The position numbers and the translations under genes were made by a program. From positions 1 through 42,759 of the forward strand of contig JAVVEE010000014.1 in the NCBI GenBank assembly GCA_032251315.1: DNA of 42,759 nucleotides. The letters are read 5' to 3'. Source of the stretch: LH-M37 sp032251315. Its GTDB lineage: Bacteria > Pseudomonadota > Gammaproteobacteria > SZUA-229. A model generated the notes under the pieces. The model saw only the letters and a list, made by a program, of their open reading frames with translations, made no database searches and was not told the DNA's origin. The first letter of the stretch is position 1; the number at the start of each line of letters is the position of its first letter. This document shows, piece after piece, positions 15,027-24,273 of the stretch.

Positions 15027-16043
15027 ATGAATAAAATCTTAGCCTGTTTTTTCTTCTGCCTCTTCTCCGGTCTCGCCCTGGCCGTGCCGGATATCGACAG
15101 TCTCGACTTTGACGATGCCCCGCTTGAGCAAAACCTCGTCCATCCCGACTGGTTTAAATCCTCATCGGGTTATTTAGCTGATGATCTCAAGGAGGCCATA
15201 GCCAATGGCAAGCAGGGTCTCATTGTCTATTTTGGACAGGCGCGTTGTAGTTACTGTGAGCAGTTCATCAACGTCAACATGAAGATACCTGATATTGAGT
15301 ATTACCTACGCAAAAACTTCGACGTCATTAAAATCAATATCTGGAGCATGCATGACATTGTCGATACCGACGGCACGGAGTACACCGAGCGGGAACTCTC
15401 GATTCACTACGACACCAATTTTACCCCTTCATTAATCTTTTATGATCGTGACGGTAAACCCGTGTTCAGACTTCGCGGCTATCACGAGCCCTATAAATTT
15501 CGTGCGGCCCTGAAATATGTCACCGAAGGATTTTATATACGGGAAACCTTTCGTGATTATCTGGCGCGCGCCGAGCCGGGGCTATTTTTTGTAACCGACG
15601 GCCTCAATGAAAGAGACTTTTTTATCGAACCGCCCTATGACCTGAAAGCGACTCTTGATGAATACCAGCAACCCCTAATGGTGCTTTTTGAACAGGGTAA
15701 CTGTCATGCCTGCGATCTATTGCACAGCTCACCGCTGAGCAAACCGGATATTCTCGACGAGCTGGAGACGATCACCAGTGTGCAGTTAAATATGTGGGAC
15801 GATACCCCGGTGGTCACGCCCGCCGGCAAATCGACCACCGCACGAAAATGGGCGGAAGAACTGGGGCTTTTTTATGCGCCGACACTGGTATTCTTCGATC
15901 TTAAAGGCAATGAAATCATACGCATTGATTCAGTGGTTAAGTTTTACCGGCTGCTGGGGGTGCTCAAATACATCAACCAGCGCGGCTACCTGACTGAGCC
16001 TAACTACCAATCCTGGCAGCTGAGACAGCGCGAAACCAAATAG
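15027..16043 (+). CDS. Periplasmic protein with two thioredoxin-like domains
   Basis: The protein (338 residues from the ATG at 15027; an ATG at 15015 is possible) begins with a signal peptide MNKILACFFFCLFSGLALA. Domain one (about 45-165) has the active site CSYC (FGQARCSYCEQF) and the cis-proline FTPSLIFYDRDGK. Domain two (about 200-330) has CHAC (EQGNCHACDLL) and APTLVFFDLKGNEI. The pattern YFG.A.C.YC resembles SoxW-like and thioredoxin_2 periplasmic reductases. With two potentially reactive CXXC sites it may pass electrons between domains or reduce substrates. It lies 17 bp ahead of the yihY gene, which is followed directly by msrA, so a redox-related operon is likely. Confidence 0.8.
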   Translation: MNKILACFFFCLFSGLALAVPDIDSLDFDDAPLEQNLVHPDWFKSSSGYLADDLKEAIANGKQGLIVYFGQARCSYCEQFINVNMKIPDIEYYLRKNFDVIKINIWSMHDIVDTDGTEYTERELSIHYDTNFTPSLIFYDRDGKPVFRLRGYHEPYKFRAALKYVTEGFYIRETFRDYLARAEPGLFFVTDGLNERDFFIEPPYDLKATLDEYQQPLMVLFEQGNCHACDLLHSSPLSKPDILDELETITSVQLNMWDDTPVVTPAGKSTTARKWAEELGLFYAPTLVFFDLKGNEIIRIDSVVKFYRLLGVLKYINQRGYLTEPNYQSWQLRQRETK

Positions 16044-16060
16044 GGACGATTCATCCGATC

Positions 16061-17401
16061 ATGACACTCACTCAGTTAAAAAGCAGAATACAGATGGTGT
16101 TGTGGCAAACCGAGCTTGACCAGCTGCCTCACTGGCAGCGTTTTGCTATCAAGCTGGTGCGCATATTTCAGGCGGTAGCGCGCGATCTGTCAGAGGGTCT
16201 AATCACGCTACGCGCCATGAGCCTGGTTTATACCACGCTGCTGGCGATGATCCCCGTGCTGGCGGTGGGTTTTTCCGTGCTCAAGGGTTTCGGCCTGCAC
16301 AACCGCATCGCGCCACTGCTGTCACATCTGCTGGAACCGCTGGGTGATGAGAGCGAAAAAATCACCCTGCAGATCATCAATTTTGTCGATAACATCGATG
16401 TCGCGCTGCTGGGCGTGATGGGTATCGGCATGCTGTTTTACACCGTAATCACCCTCATCAACAAAATTGAGCGGGCCTTCAATCACACCTGGCATATCAC
16501 CGAGTTTCGCGGTCTGGCGCAGCGCGTCAGCGAATACCTCAGCATCATCATGATCGGTCCCATTCTGATCTTCGCCGCGCTCACCTTAACCGCCGGCATC
16601 ACCAGTTCCACCCTGTTCACCGCCCTTTCAGACATCGCGCTGCTTGAGTTTATTTTCAACACCATCGGCATCATGCTGCCCTACCTGCTGGTTATCACCG
16701 CCTTTACCGCCATCTACCTGCTGGTGCCCAACACCCGGGTCAAGTTCAGTTCAGCCTTCACCGGCGCGCTGATTGCCGGCATTTTATGGGAAACTACCGG
16801 CTGGTTGTTTGCCAACTTTATCGCCACTTCCAGCAACTACACCGTGGTCTATTCCGGCTTCGCCATGCTGGTGCTGTTCATGGTCTGGATCTATTTAAGC
16901 TGGCTGATTCTGCTTATAGGTGCCGCCATTGCTTATTATCATCAGCACCCGGATAAAATTCCGGCTGCGCGTAATCCGGCCGTGCTGAGCATTCGCATGA
17001 AGGAAAAACTTGCACTGCTCGCCATGTACCACATTGGCAAAAACTTTCATGAAAACAGGGCGCCCTGCACTGCATCGGGGCTTGCCGATGAACTGAACAT
17101 CCCCAGTGACGCGCTCACCGAAATACTGCATGGTCTCGACCGCGACAAGTTAATCATCCGGCATGAGGACCAGAACATCTCCTATCTGCCGGCACAGTCG
17201 CTGGAAAACATCCTGCTCATTCGTATACTGGAGTCGATACGTCGTCATGGCGAAACTAAACAGATGAACAGTGAATGCCTGCATTCGGAAAAGGTCATTG
17301 ATGATTTAATCGGCAATGTTTACGATGCCGTCACCGAAGCAACCGGCCAGCGCACTCTACGTGACCTTATCAGCACACACCCGCTCGACCATACAGATTG
17401 A
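16061..17401 (+). CDS. yihY: YihY/BrkB-family inner-membrane protein
   Basis: The protein has 446 residues. An N-terminal cytoplasmic helix leads into about six membrane segments (60-300), with family features: SLVYTTLLAMIPVLAVGFSV, LINKIERAFNHTWHI, YLLVPNTRVKF and ILWETTGWLFANFIATSS. The last 140 residues are soluble and look like a winged-helix domain (LADELNIPSDALTEILHGLDRDKL), as in the longer YihY proteins. The family was once called ribonuclease BN by mistake; the true function is unknown. The start has GGGACGA upstream. Its stop TGA directly touches the msrA start codon. Confidence 0.88.
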   Translation: MTLTQLKSRIQMVLWQTELDQLPHWQRFAIKLVRIFQAVARDLSEGLITLRAMSLVYTTLLAMIPVLAVGFSVLKGFGLHNRIAPLLSHLLEPLGDESEKITLQIINFVDNIDVALLGVMGIGMLFYTVITLINKIERAFNHTWHITEFRGLAQRVSEYLSIIMIGPILIFAALTLTAGITSSTLFTALSDIALLEFIFNTIGIMLPYLLVITAFTAIYLLVPNTRVKFSSAFTGALIAGILWETTGWLFANFIATSSNYTVVYSGFAMLVLFMVWIYLSWLILLIGAAIAYYHQHPDKIPAARNPAVLSIRMKEKLALLAMYHIGKNFHENRAPCTASGLADELNIPSDALTEILHGLDRDKLIIRHEDQNISYLPAQSLENILLIRILESIRRHGETKQMNSECLHSEKVIDDLIGNVYDAVTEATGQRTLRDLISTHPLDHTD

Positions 17402-18055
17402 ATGATGAGTATTTTTCTTCAGGAAAAAATGACCCTGCCGCGCAAAGAGGATGCCCTGCCCGGGCGCGAGCAGAAAATGTCGGTGCCCGAGCAGCACTTT
17501 GTTAACGGCCATGCGCTGCAGCCGCCTTTTCCCGAGCACTTGCAGCGGGCGATATTCGGCATGGGCTGTTTCTGGGGCGCGGAGAAACTCTTCTGGGAGC
17601 TCGAAGGTGTCTACACCACGGCGGTGGGTTATGCGGGCGGTTTCACCCCCAACCCCAGCTATCTGGAGGTCTGCTCCGGCATGACCGGACACAACGAAGT
17701 GGTGCTGGTGGTGTTCGACCCGGCCGTTATCAGTTATCAGTCGCTGCTGAAAATATTCTGGCAGGCGCACGATCCCACCCAAAGCATGCGCCAGGGCAAT
17801 GACTGCGGCACGCAGTACCGCTCGGGTATTTATGCCTGTTCGGATGAACAGCGGAATCAGGCTGAAATCAGCCGAGAGGTCTATCAGCAGGCCCTGTCAC
17901 GCACCGGCGACAAACAGATCACCACGGAGATTATCCCCACCCCTGAATTTTATTATGCCGAGCACTATCACCAGCAGTACCTGGCGAAAAATCCGGGCGG
18001 TTACTGCGGATTAGCCGGCACCGGCGTGGCCTATCCCGAAGCGGCCTCACAGTAA
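17402..18055 (+). CDS. msrA: Peptide methionine sulfoxide reductase MsrA
   Basis: The protein has 217 residues. The catalytic motif GMGCFWGAEKLF has Cys56, and VGYAGG, CSGMTGHNE, FWQAHDPT and YRSGIYA are standard MsrA signatures. It repairs methionine-S-sulfoxide in proteins using thioredoxin. The N-terminal 45 residues form a longer extension like that of E. coli MsrA. No resolving-cysteine cluster is obvious beyond Cys in GGYCGLAG near the C-terminus (KNPGGYCGL), as in the E. coli enzyme. The ATG at 17402 follows the yihY stop with no gap; a second ATG is at 17405. The 3' end overlaps the convergent uracil-DNA glycosylase gene by 9 bp. Confidence 0.93.
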   Translation: MMSIFLQEKMTLPRKEDALPGREQKMSVPEQHFVNGHALQPPFPEHLQRAIFGMGCFWGAEKLFWELEGVYTTAVGYAGGFTPNPSYLEVCSGMTGHNEVVLVVFDPAVISYQSLLKIFWQAHDPTQSMRQGNDCGTQYRSGIYACSDEQRNQAEISREVYQQALSRTGDKQITTEIIPTPEFYYAEHYHQQYLAKNPGGYCGLAGTGVAYPEAASQ

Positions 18056-18652
18056 CTGACGCCACTGCGGATGCTGCTTTATCCGCTTTAGCGCCTGCTG
18101 CAACAGCTCCTGGCCCGGCGGACGGCCGTGCCAGGTCGAGGCACCTGAGGGATGCGGCAGTGGAATAACATCAGCAACACGGCCGTCGATCTCCCTGCTA
18201 AAAGATTTCCCCACCACATCGATCAGCTTATCCACTTCCACAAACTGGGCAATTGCCAGCTTGCCTACGGGAATGATCAACGCCGGTTGCAGGATATCGA
18301 ACTCTGCCTGCAACCAGCTTCTGCATCGTTCAATCTCATCCTTGTCGGGAACACGATCGCCGCCTTTGGGCTTTTTGCCGGGAAAACAGCGGCATACCGC
18401 TGCGATATAGACTTTCCGCCGAACCGCCTCTTCTTCCAGGCCGATTGAGGCGAGCCATTTGAACAGGGTTTTACCGGCGGTCCAGGCAAAGGGCTTACCC
18501 AGTTCTTCTTCGCGCTCACCCGGAGCCTGGCCGACAAGTATGATTTTAGAGGCCACCGGCAAGCCGACAATGGGCGGCGGCACCATCTGCGGGCAGCAGC
18601 GACATTGGCGCAGGGCCTGCTGATGTTTTTCAATCTCTGCACTAACGGTCAT
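18047..18652 (-). CDS. Uracil-DNA glycosylase, family 4-like
   Basis: The protein has 201 residues from the ATG at 18652, preceded by AGGAA at a good distance; an upstream GTG/TTG extension adds 26 residues without sense. Motif 1 is GQAPGEREEELGKPF and motif 3 is LPHPSGAS, as in family 4 enzymes that excise uracil from DNA. Cysteines in CRCC (N-terminus), AVCRCFPGKKPKGG and ERCRSW could bind an iron-sulfur cluster, as in Thermus UDG. The insert FPGKKPKGGDRVPD is typical of COG1573 proteins. It is cytosolic base-excision repair. It overlaps convergent msrA by 9 bp. Confidence 0.85.
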   Translation of the reverse strand: MTVSAEIEKHQQALRQCRCCPQMVPPPIVGLPVASKIILVGQAPGEREEELGKPFAWTAGKTLFKWLASIGLEEEAVRRKVYIAAVCRCFPGKKPKGGDRVPDKDEIERCRSWLQAEFDILQPALIIPVGKLAIAQFVEVDKLIDVVGKSFSREIDGRVADVIPLPHPSGASTWHGRPPGQELLQQALKRIKQHPQWRQLL

Positions 18653-18795
18653 GCTGCTTTCCTGAGTTAAGCCGGGCGGTTTATAAATTTGCACGAAAAT
18701 CATGCGCCACAGATTTGATTTTACAGGCAATCAACCTTCAATCGAGAGCAGGCGAAGTTTATACAACATTTGGCTTTATTTATGGGCATAAAAAA

Positions 18796-18821
18796 GGGCC
18801 GGTAAAAACCGGCCCCTTTTT
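18796..18821 (-). terminator. Rho-independent terminator of fusA2
   Basis: A perfect 8-bp GC-rich stem (GGGCCGGT 18796-18803 with ACCGGCCC 18808-18815) has a 4-base A loop. On the minus strand it is followed by a T-run, and on the plus strand also by T's (18816-18821), so it may work in both directions. It lies 17 bp after the fusA2 stop codon. Confidence 0.9.
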
Positions 18822-18838
18822 ATTTCAGCATCCGCTAC

Positions 18839-20929
18839 TTATTTCTTGGCTTCTGCCGCACGATCCTGGTTTTCCTTGATCACCGCCTCTGACACATTCT
18901 TCGGACAGGGCATGTAATGCAGGAATTCCATCGAGAACTGACCACGACCGGAGGTCATGGTGCGCAAGGTTCCGATGTAACCAAACATCTCGCTCAGCGG
19001 ACAGTCGGCCTTAATACGAACGCCGGTTGCACTCGGCTCCTGTGACTTGATCATGCCGCGACGACGATTAAGGTCGCCGATAACGTCGCCAACATGGTCT
19101 TCAGGGGTGTAGACATCGACTTTCATGATCGGCTCCATCAACTGTGGACCCGCTTTCGGCATGGTCTGGCGATAAGCCGCCATGGCCGCCAGCTCAAAGG
19201 CGACGGCCGAGGAATCCACTGCATGAAAAGCACCGTCGGCTAAAGTCACTTTGAAATCAAGACAGGGATAACCGGCGAGTACGCCTTTGTCTTTCATCTT
19301 TTCGAAGCCTTTTTCGATGGCCGGCCAGAATTCGCGCGGCACATTTCCACCGGTTACGGTCGATTCAAAGGTATAACCACTGCCTGGCTCGCCCGGCTCT
19401 ACGATGTAGTCAATCTTGCCGTACTGACCTGAACCACCTGACTGTTTCTTGTGAGTGTAGGTGTCTTCAACTGTCTTGGTGATAGTTTCGCGATAAGCCA
19501 CCTGAGGCTTGCCCACCGTGGCGGCAATGCCGTGAGTACGGCGCAAAATATCAACCTTGATGTCCAGATGCAATTCACCCATGCCTTTAAGAATGGTTTC
19601 ACCACTGTCTTCGTCGGTTTCGACGCGGAACGAAGGGTCTTCCTTAATCATTTTGCCGAGGGCGATACCCAGTTTTTCTGAGGCGCCTTTGTCATCCGGG
19701 GAAATCGAAATGGAGATAACCGGCTCGGGGAACACCATCGGCTCCAGTGTGGCAGGGTCTTTCACATCACATAGGGTGTGACCGGTCTGTACATTTTTCA
19801 TGCCGACAACGGCTATAATATCACCGGCCTGCGCACTGTCGATTTCGTTGCGGTCATCAGCGTGCATTTCAACCATGCGGCCGATACGCTCGGTTTTGCC
19901 GGTAAAGGTGTTGAGCACGGTATCGCCTTTATTCAGCTTGCCGGAATAGATACGGACAAAGGTCAGGGCACCGAAACGATCATCCATAATCTTGAAAGCT
20001 AATGCGCGTAATGGTTTATTGGGATCGACAATGGCAAACTTGCCGGTCTCGTTACCTTCCAGGTCGACTTCCGGCTGGGGCTTAACTTCAGTCGGACTAG
20101 GCAGGTAATCCACCGCAGCATCCAGAATCATCTGCATGCCCTTGTCCTTGAAAGCGGAGCCACAGTAGGTGGGGAAGAAATCGAGCGCGATGGTGCCTTT
20201 GCGAATGCAGGTTTTAATATCTTCAATGGATGGCTCTTCACCTTCCAGATATTTTTCCATCAGCTCATCGTTCTGCTCCAGCGCAGTTTCGATGAGCTGC
20301 TCACGGTACTCTTCAATCAGCCCTGCCATCTCAGCCGGTGGCTCTTCAATGCGGTAGGCCGAAATGTCCTGTTCGTTATCCCAGATCCATGCCTGACGGG
20401 TTAACAGATCGACACAGCCCTTAAATTTATCTTCGATACCGATCGGAAGCACCATCACCAGCGCATTAGCGGCCAGAACTTCTCTCACCTGTTTGACCAC
20501 ATTGAAGAAATCCGCGCCCATGCGATCCAGCTTGTTAACGAAGATAATACGCGCGACTTCAGATTCGTTGGCATAACGCCAGTTGGTTTCAGACTGAGGC
20601 TCAACCCCGCCGGAACCACAGAATACGCCGATGCCGCCGTCGAGCACCTTCAGCGAACGGTAGACTTCGATGGTGAAATCAACGTGTCCGGGGGTGTCAA
20701 TGATGTTGAAGCGATGGTCTTTCCAGAATGCCGTCGTCGCTGCGGACTGAATGGTGATACCGCGCTCTGATTCCTGCTCCATGAAGTCCATGGTGGACTC
20801 GCCGTCATGCACTTCACCAATTTTGTGAATCTTCCCGGTCAGCTTGAGGATACGTTCAGTGGTGGTGGTCTTGCCGGCATCCACGTGGGCGAAGATACCA
20901 ATGTTTCTATATTTGGATAAATCAGTCAT
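18839..20929 (-). CDS. fusA2: Elongation factor G, EF-G2 type
   Basis: The protein has 696 residues, full length for EF-G. The GTPase domain has AHVDAGKTTTTER (P-loop), ERGITIQSAATTAFW, DTPGHVDF and NKLDRMGADF. Domains II-V are complete, with GKPQVAYRETI and YTPEDHVGDVIGDLNRRRGMI. It translocates tRNA and mRNA on the ribosome with GTP. The pattern TDLSKYRNIGIFAHVDAG and GVFCGSGGVEPQSETNWRYANES matches the EF-G2 (FusA2) paralogue of gammaproteobacteria rather than the rpsL-rpsG-fusA-tuf copy; the isolated position supports this. It has its own terminator downstream. A TTATATA box lies just before the start codon on the minus strand. Confidence 0.92.
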   Translation of the reverse strand: MTDLSKYRNIGIFAHVDAGKTTTTERILKLTGKIHKIGEVHDGESTMDFMEQESERGITIQSAATTAFWKDHRFNIIDTPGHVDFTIEVYRSLKVLDGGIGVFCGSGGVEPQSETNWRYANESEVARIIFVNKLDRMGADFFNVVKQVREVLAANALVMVLPIGIEDKFKGCVDLLTRQAWIWDNEQDISAYRIEEPPAEMAGLIEEYREQLIETALEQNDELMEKYLEGEEPSIEDIKTCIRKGTIALDFFPTYCGSAFKDKGMQMILDAAVDYLPSPTEVKPQPEVDLEGNETGKFAIVDPNKPLRALAFKIMDDRFGALTFVRIYSGKLNKGDTVLNTFTGKTERIGRMVEMHADDRNEIDSAQAGDIIAVVGMKNVQTGHTLCDVKDPATLEPMVFPEPVISISISPDDKGASEKLGIALGKMIKEDPSFRVETDEDSGETILKGMGELHLDIKVDILRRTHGIAATVGKPQVAYRETITKTVEDTYTHKKQSGGSGQYGKIDYIVEPGEPGSGYTFESTVTGGNVPREFWPAIEKGFEKMKDKGVLAGYPCLDFKVTLADGAFHAVDSSAVAFELAAMAAYRQTMPKAGPQLMEPIMKVDVYTPEDHVGDVIGDLNRRRGMIKSQEPSATGVRIKADCPLSEMFGYIGTLRTMTSGRGQFSMEFLHYMPCPKNVSEAVIKENQDRAAEAKK

Positions 20930-21281
20930 ATTCTTACTACTCTATATATAATGCGTTTTTCAATGAATCTAAAGACGTCCACGAACCACAATCCAAAGTA
21001 TCCGACGCTGCCGGAGACTCTATTTTTAAATACCACGCTGAGGTGACGTGTACAGCTGTAACTTAGCCGCAGGATTATAAACCAGTTCATCTTGAATGTA
21101 CGGCACAGAAGCATGGTTTCAGCATTAAATCCACAATAATTTACAAAAAAATCCAAAAATCATACATTACGCGCTTTTATAGCCTCGATTATGCGCCCAA
21201 ATCCGCTACAATTTGCGCTATCAACTTCATGTCTTCATTCTTAGCATTCGGCTTAACCACGCTCTGGCATACCCCCTGAAT
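20930..21281. other. Divergent fusA2/antiporter intergenic region
   Basis: This 352-bp AT-rich space carries promoters for fusA2 (minus; TATATAT-rich just upstream of its start) and for the antiporter (plus; TACAAT at 21207-21212 is a candidate -10, without a good -35). An open minus-strand frame to 21156 is only a chance extension. I see no RNA gene or repeat. Confidence 0.4.
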
Positions 21282-22514
21282 ATGGAAACGCATACCTTTT
21301 TTCTTCATCTCGTCATAATCCTGATTGCTGCCCGTGTTTTCGGGGAGATCGCCGTGCGCCTGGGGGCGCCCTCCGTCATCGGCGAACTGTTTGCCGGCAT
21401 CCTCATCGGCCCCAGCTTGCTCGGCTGGGTCGAACCCGTTGCAGCCATCAAACTGCTGGCTGAAATCGGCATTATTTTGCTGCTCTTCAAGGTCGGCCTT
21501 GAAACGGACGTCAAACGACTGGCTCATGCGGGCAAAAAGTCGGCACTGATCGCGGTGGCCGGCTTCAGTCTGCCGCTGGTTTTTGGCTTTTCCATCGCCT
21601 ACTGGCTGTTTAGCTTCAGTCTGCTGGAATCCATGTTTATCGGCGGCACACTCACCGCCACCAGTATCGGCATTACCGTGCGTGTACTCAGTGACCTCAA
21701 GCTGCACGATTCGCATGAAGGCAATATCGTGCTGGGAGCCGCCGTGCTGGATGACATTCTGGGGGTGATGCTGCTGGCGCTGCTCTACGAATTTTCCATT
21801 GGTGGCGGCGTTAACTGGCTCAACGCCGGCAAGGTTCTGCTCTTTATCACCATATTCTTTATGCTCGCGCCGATTCTGGCAAAAGCCATGTCACTGATCA
21901 TCAAGTACTTTGATACCGACGGCGGCACTCCCGGCCTGATCCCCACCATGATCGTCTCACTGGTACTGTTTTTCGCCTGGCTGGCGCATGCCATTGGTGC
22001 CCCGGAACTGCTGGGTGGGTTCGCCGCAGGCCTCGCCCTGTCGCGACGCTTTTTTCTTCCGCTGGGGGTAACACTGCACAGCAACGAGCAGTTTGCCGAA
22101 AAAATAAAAACCGAGATGGACCCCATCATCAGCCTGTTCACCCCGATCTTTTTTGTGCTGGTCGGACTCTCGATTGATCTGGGCGCCATTGACTGGTCAT
22201 CCGCTTACATCTGGACATTCTCGCTGTCACTTTTCGTCATCGCCGTTATTACCAAAATGATGGGTGTGCTTTTTATCCGCGAATCCTGGCCGTCGCGCAG
22301 CCTGATCGGGGTATCGATGGTTCCCCGAGGCGAGGTGGGGCTCATCTTTGCTGAACTGGGCAAGAGCAGCGGCTTTTTTAATAATGAAACCCACGCCGGT
22401 TTGATTATTGTCATTATTCTCACCACCGTGCTGCCGCCTTTTGGCATGAAATGGTTGCAGAATAACTACGGCCAAAAATTTCAGCACTCGCTTACGGCGC
22501 GGACAGAGCATTAA
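21282..22514 (+). CDS. CPA2-family cation:proton antiporter
   Basis: The protein has 410 residues from the ATG at 21282; a longer in-frame start at 21213 adds a non-hydrophobic leader. It has about 12 membrane segments. Family marks are the gate region LGAPSVIGELFAGILIGPSLLGW, LLLFKVGLETD, the ion-binding segment GAAVLDDILGVMLLAL (Asp-Asp pair, as in the NapA/KefC-type active site), GAPELLGGFAAGLALSRRF and SMVPRGEVGLIFAELG. It exchanges Na+ or K+ for H+ across the inner membrane. There is no TrkA-N regulatory domain, so it resembles NapA rather than KefB/C. The ion cannot be told from sequence. It is convergent with the GGDEF gene, 9 bp apart. Confidence 0.9.
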   Translation: METHTFFLHLVIILIAARVFGEIAVRLGAPSVIGELFAGILIGPSLLGWVEPVAAIKLLAEIGIILLLFKVGLETDVKRLAHAGKKSALIAVAGFSLPLVFGFSIAYWLFSFSLLESMFIGGTLTATSIGITVRVLSDLKLHDSHEGNIVLGAAVLDDILGVMLLALLYEFSIGGGVNWLNAGKVLLFITIFFMLAPILAKAMSLIIKYFDTDGGTPGLIPTMIVSLVLFFAWLAHAIGAPELLGGFAAGLALSRRFFLPLGVTLHSNEQFAEKIKTEMDPIISLFTPIFFVLVGLSIDLGAIDWSSAYIWTFSLSLFVIAVITKMMGVLFIRESWPSRSLIGVSMVPRGEVGLIFAELGKSSGFFNNETHAGLIIVIILTTVLPPFGMKWLQNNYGQKFQHSLTARTEH

Positions 22515-22523
22515 ATGATCCGC

Positions 22524-23720
22524 CTATTTGCAGACCCTGTTCCTGCCCTGTTTCTTGGCTCGATACAGGGCGGTGTCGGCCGCCTTGATCACCGCATGCG
22601 GCGTCGCCATACGCTGATTGCGCTCGGCGACGCCGATACTGATCGTCACCTGGACATTTTTTCCACCCTGCTTTTTGTTATTGCCGCTGCGCCGGTCTCT
22701 GTTGCGCAACTGAAAAACGCTGTCATCGATGCCCTGCCGCACCTGATTAAGCGGCTCCAGCACCGCTTTCACTTTTCTGCCGGGATAGATAATGGTGAAC
22801 TCTTCCCCGCCATAGCGGAAGGCTTTGCCCCCTGCCACTGATTGCCTGATGCGGGCAGCCACCATTTGCAGCACCTGATCACCAGCATCATGGCCGTAGC
22901 TATCGTTAAACTTTTTGAAGTGATCGATATCCAGCATGGCGATGGCATAATTGCTGCCCAGCTTGAGCAGCTCCTCCTCCAGCGCGCGCCTGCCCGGCAG
23001 ACCGGTGAGCTGGTCGATATAGGCCATGCTCCAGGACTCCTGCACCACTGCAACCACCAGCATCAACAGGGCCGCACTGGCAAAAATGGCGCTAACGGCA
23101 TAGCTCTCTCTGAAATAGAGCATGGCTACGGCGCACACCAGCGCCACCATCAAGGCACTGTTCTGGGCGCTGATGCGTGCGAACCAGCGACCGTTCAGCA
23201 CCAGCAGGGCAACAACCATGACGACTAGCGCCGGCTGGGAAAAGCTTATCTGCTGCAATAACTCCAGCTCGACAAATCGCCGGCTAAGCAGTTGCAACAG
23301 CGCTTCGGGGAAATGTCCCGCCGCGCCCAGCGCCAGCAGCACCGGCAGCAGCAACAGGGCAAAACGGGTGCTCCCCCACCAGCTGAATATGCCGCGTTCC
23401 TTCAGCAGGAAGATCACCATGATTTGCAGGGGCAAAAGCAGGGATAAAGCCTGCCAGAGTATTTTTGCCTCCACCCAGTCCTGTTGGGGCAAATACCACT
23501 GCATCAAAACATAAGCCTGCAGCAGCGCCAGCGTAGTGAAAAACACCAGACTGCGGTTGAAGCGCAGGCACAGACTCATACTGATGGTGGCAATGGCCGG
23601 CGGCAGTAATTTCAGCATCGCCGGCTGCGAACTCGGCAGGCCCTCAAGTGCAGACACCAGAAAAATCGCCAGCCCCAGCAAAGACAGCGGGATAATCAGA
23701 GAAGAGAGAATACGAAACAC
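22524..23720 (-). CDS. Membrane-bound GGDEF diguanylate cyclase
   Basis: The protein has 398 residues; the start is a GTG at 23720. The first 225 residues contain about seven to eight hydrophobic segments with no named sensor domain that I recognise. The GGDEF domain (about 230-395) has DQLTGLPGRRALEEEL, LDIDHFKKFNDSYGHDAGD, the active motif GGEEF at 304-308 (RYGGEEFTIIY), and TISIGVAE. The key residues are all present, so it should make cyclic di-GMP from GTP. No RxxD inhibitory site is visible before GGEEF (RQSVAGGKAF occupies the place), so product feedback may be absent. Convergent with the antiporter gene. Confidence 0.9.
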   Translation of the reverse strand: MFRILSSLIIPLSLLGLAIFLVSALEGLPSSQPAMLKLLPPAIATISMSLCLRFNRSLVFFTTLALLQAYVLMQWYLPQQDWVEAKILWQALSLLLPLQIMVIFLLKERGIFSWWGSTRFALLLLPVLLALGAAGHFPEALLQLLSRRFVELELLQQISFSQPALVVMVVALLVLNGRWFARISAQNSALMVALVCAVAMLYFRESYAVSAIFASAALLMLVVAVVQESWSMAYIDQLTGLPGRRALEEELLKLGSNYAIAMLDIDHFKKFNDSYGHDAGDQVLQMVAARIRQSVAGGKAFRYGGEEFTIIYPGRKVKAVLEPLNQVRQGIDDSVFQLRNRDRRSGNNKKQGGKNVQVTISIGVAERNQRMATPHAVIKAADTALYRAKKQGRNRVCK

Positions 23721-23749
23721 GGTAAAGCCGGCATCCCTAAAACTAAAAT

Positions 23750-23778
23750 CTGGATCCGTGGCTTAACCGCGGATCCAG
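23750..23778. repeat. Palindromic intergenic repeat, copy 2
   Basis: This hairpin (arms 23750-23761 and 23767-23778) has the same core as 3321-3351, including GGATCCGYGG and CAGGT flanks. It differs at paired positions so that base pairing is kept, except for one T-G wobble. It lies just upstream of the GGDEF gene's GTG start. See copy 1. Confidence 0.7.
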
Positions 23779-23910
23779 GTAAAAAATAAAAGCGGCGGCA
23801 ATAAATATTGATCATAAGGCCAAATAAACTTTCACCGACCGTAATTTGTTCTATTATATGAACCTTAGATATTGTAGGCTAATCCTCAATAATTTTTACA
23901 AGGTTTTATC

Positions 23911-24273
23911 ATGGCACGCATTTTAGTTGTTGACGACTCATCCACATTGTTAGCAGGCACCACAAAAATTCTTGAAGCGGCGGGACATACAGTGATTCCG
24001 GCGATCAGCGGGGAAGAGGGCATCGCCAAATCGATCATCGAAAAACCCGACCTGATTGTCATGGATGTGGTGATGCCGGGCATTAGTGGATTTCAGGCCA
24101 CCCGCCAGATCACGCAGAACCCTGACACCAAAGACATTCCGATCATCATGCTGACCACCAAGGATCAGGAGACGGACAAGGTCTGGGCGCAACGTCAGGG
24201 TGCGAAAGATTACGTCGTCAAACCGCCCCAGAAAAAAGAGTTGCTGGAAAAGATCAACGCCCTGCTGGGTTAA
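23911..24273 (+). CDS. Single-domain CheY/PilH-like response regulator
   Basis: The protein has 120 residues and is only a receiver domain. Acidic residues Asp8-Asp9 (VVDDS), phospho-acceptor Asp52 (LIVMDVVMPG), Thr82 (MLTTKD) and Lys104 (VVKPP) are all kept. It has no output domain, so it should act by binding another protein, like CheY or the twitching regulator PilH, which it most resembles (LTTKDQETDKVWAQRQGAKDY is PilH-like). AAGG precedes the ATG by about 7 bases. The partner kinase is not in the neighbourhood; the kinase at 3378 and the CheW protein at 6755 are candidates only by presence. Confidence 0.9.
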   Translation: MARILVVDDSSTLLAGTTKILEAAGHTVIPAISGEEGIAKSIIEKPDLIVMDVVMPGISGFQATRQITQNPDTKDIPIIMLTTKDQETDKVWAQRQGAKDYVVKPPQKKELLEKINALLG

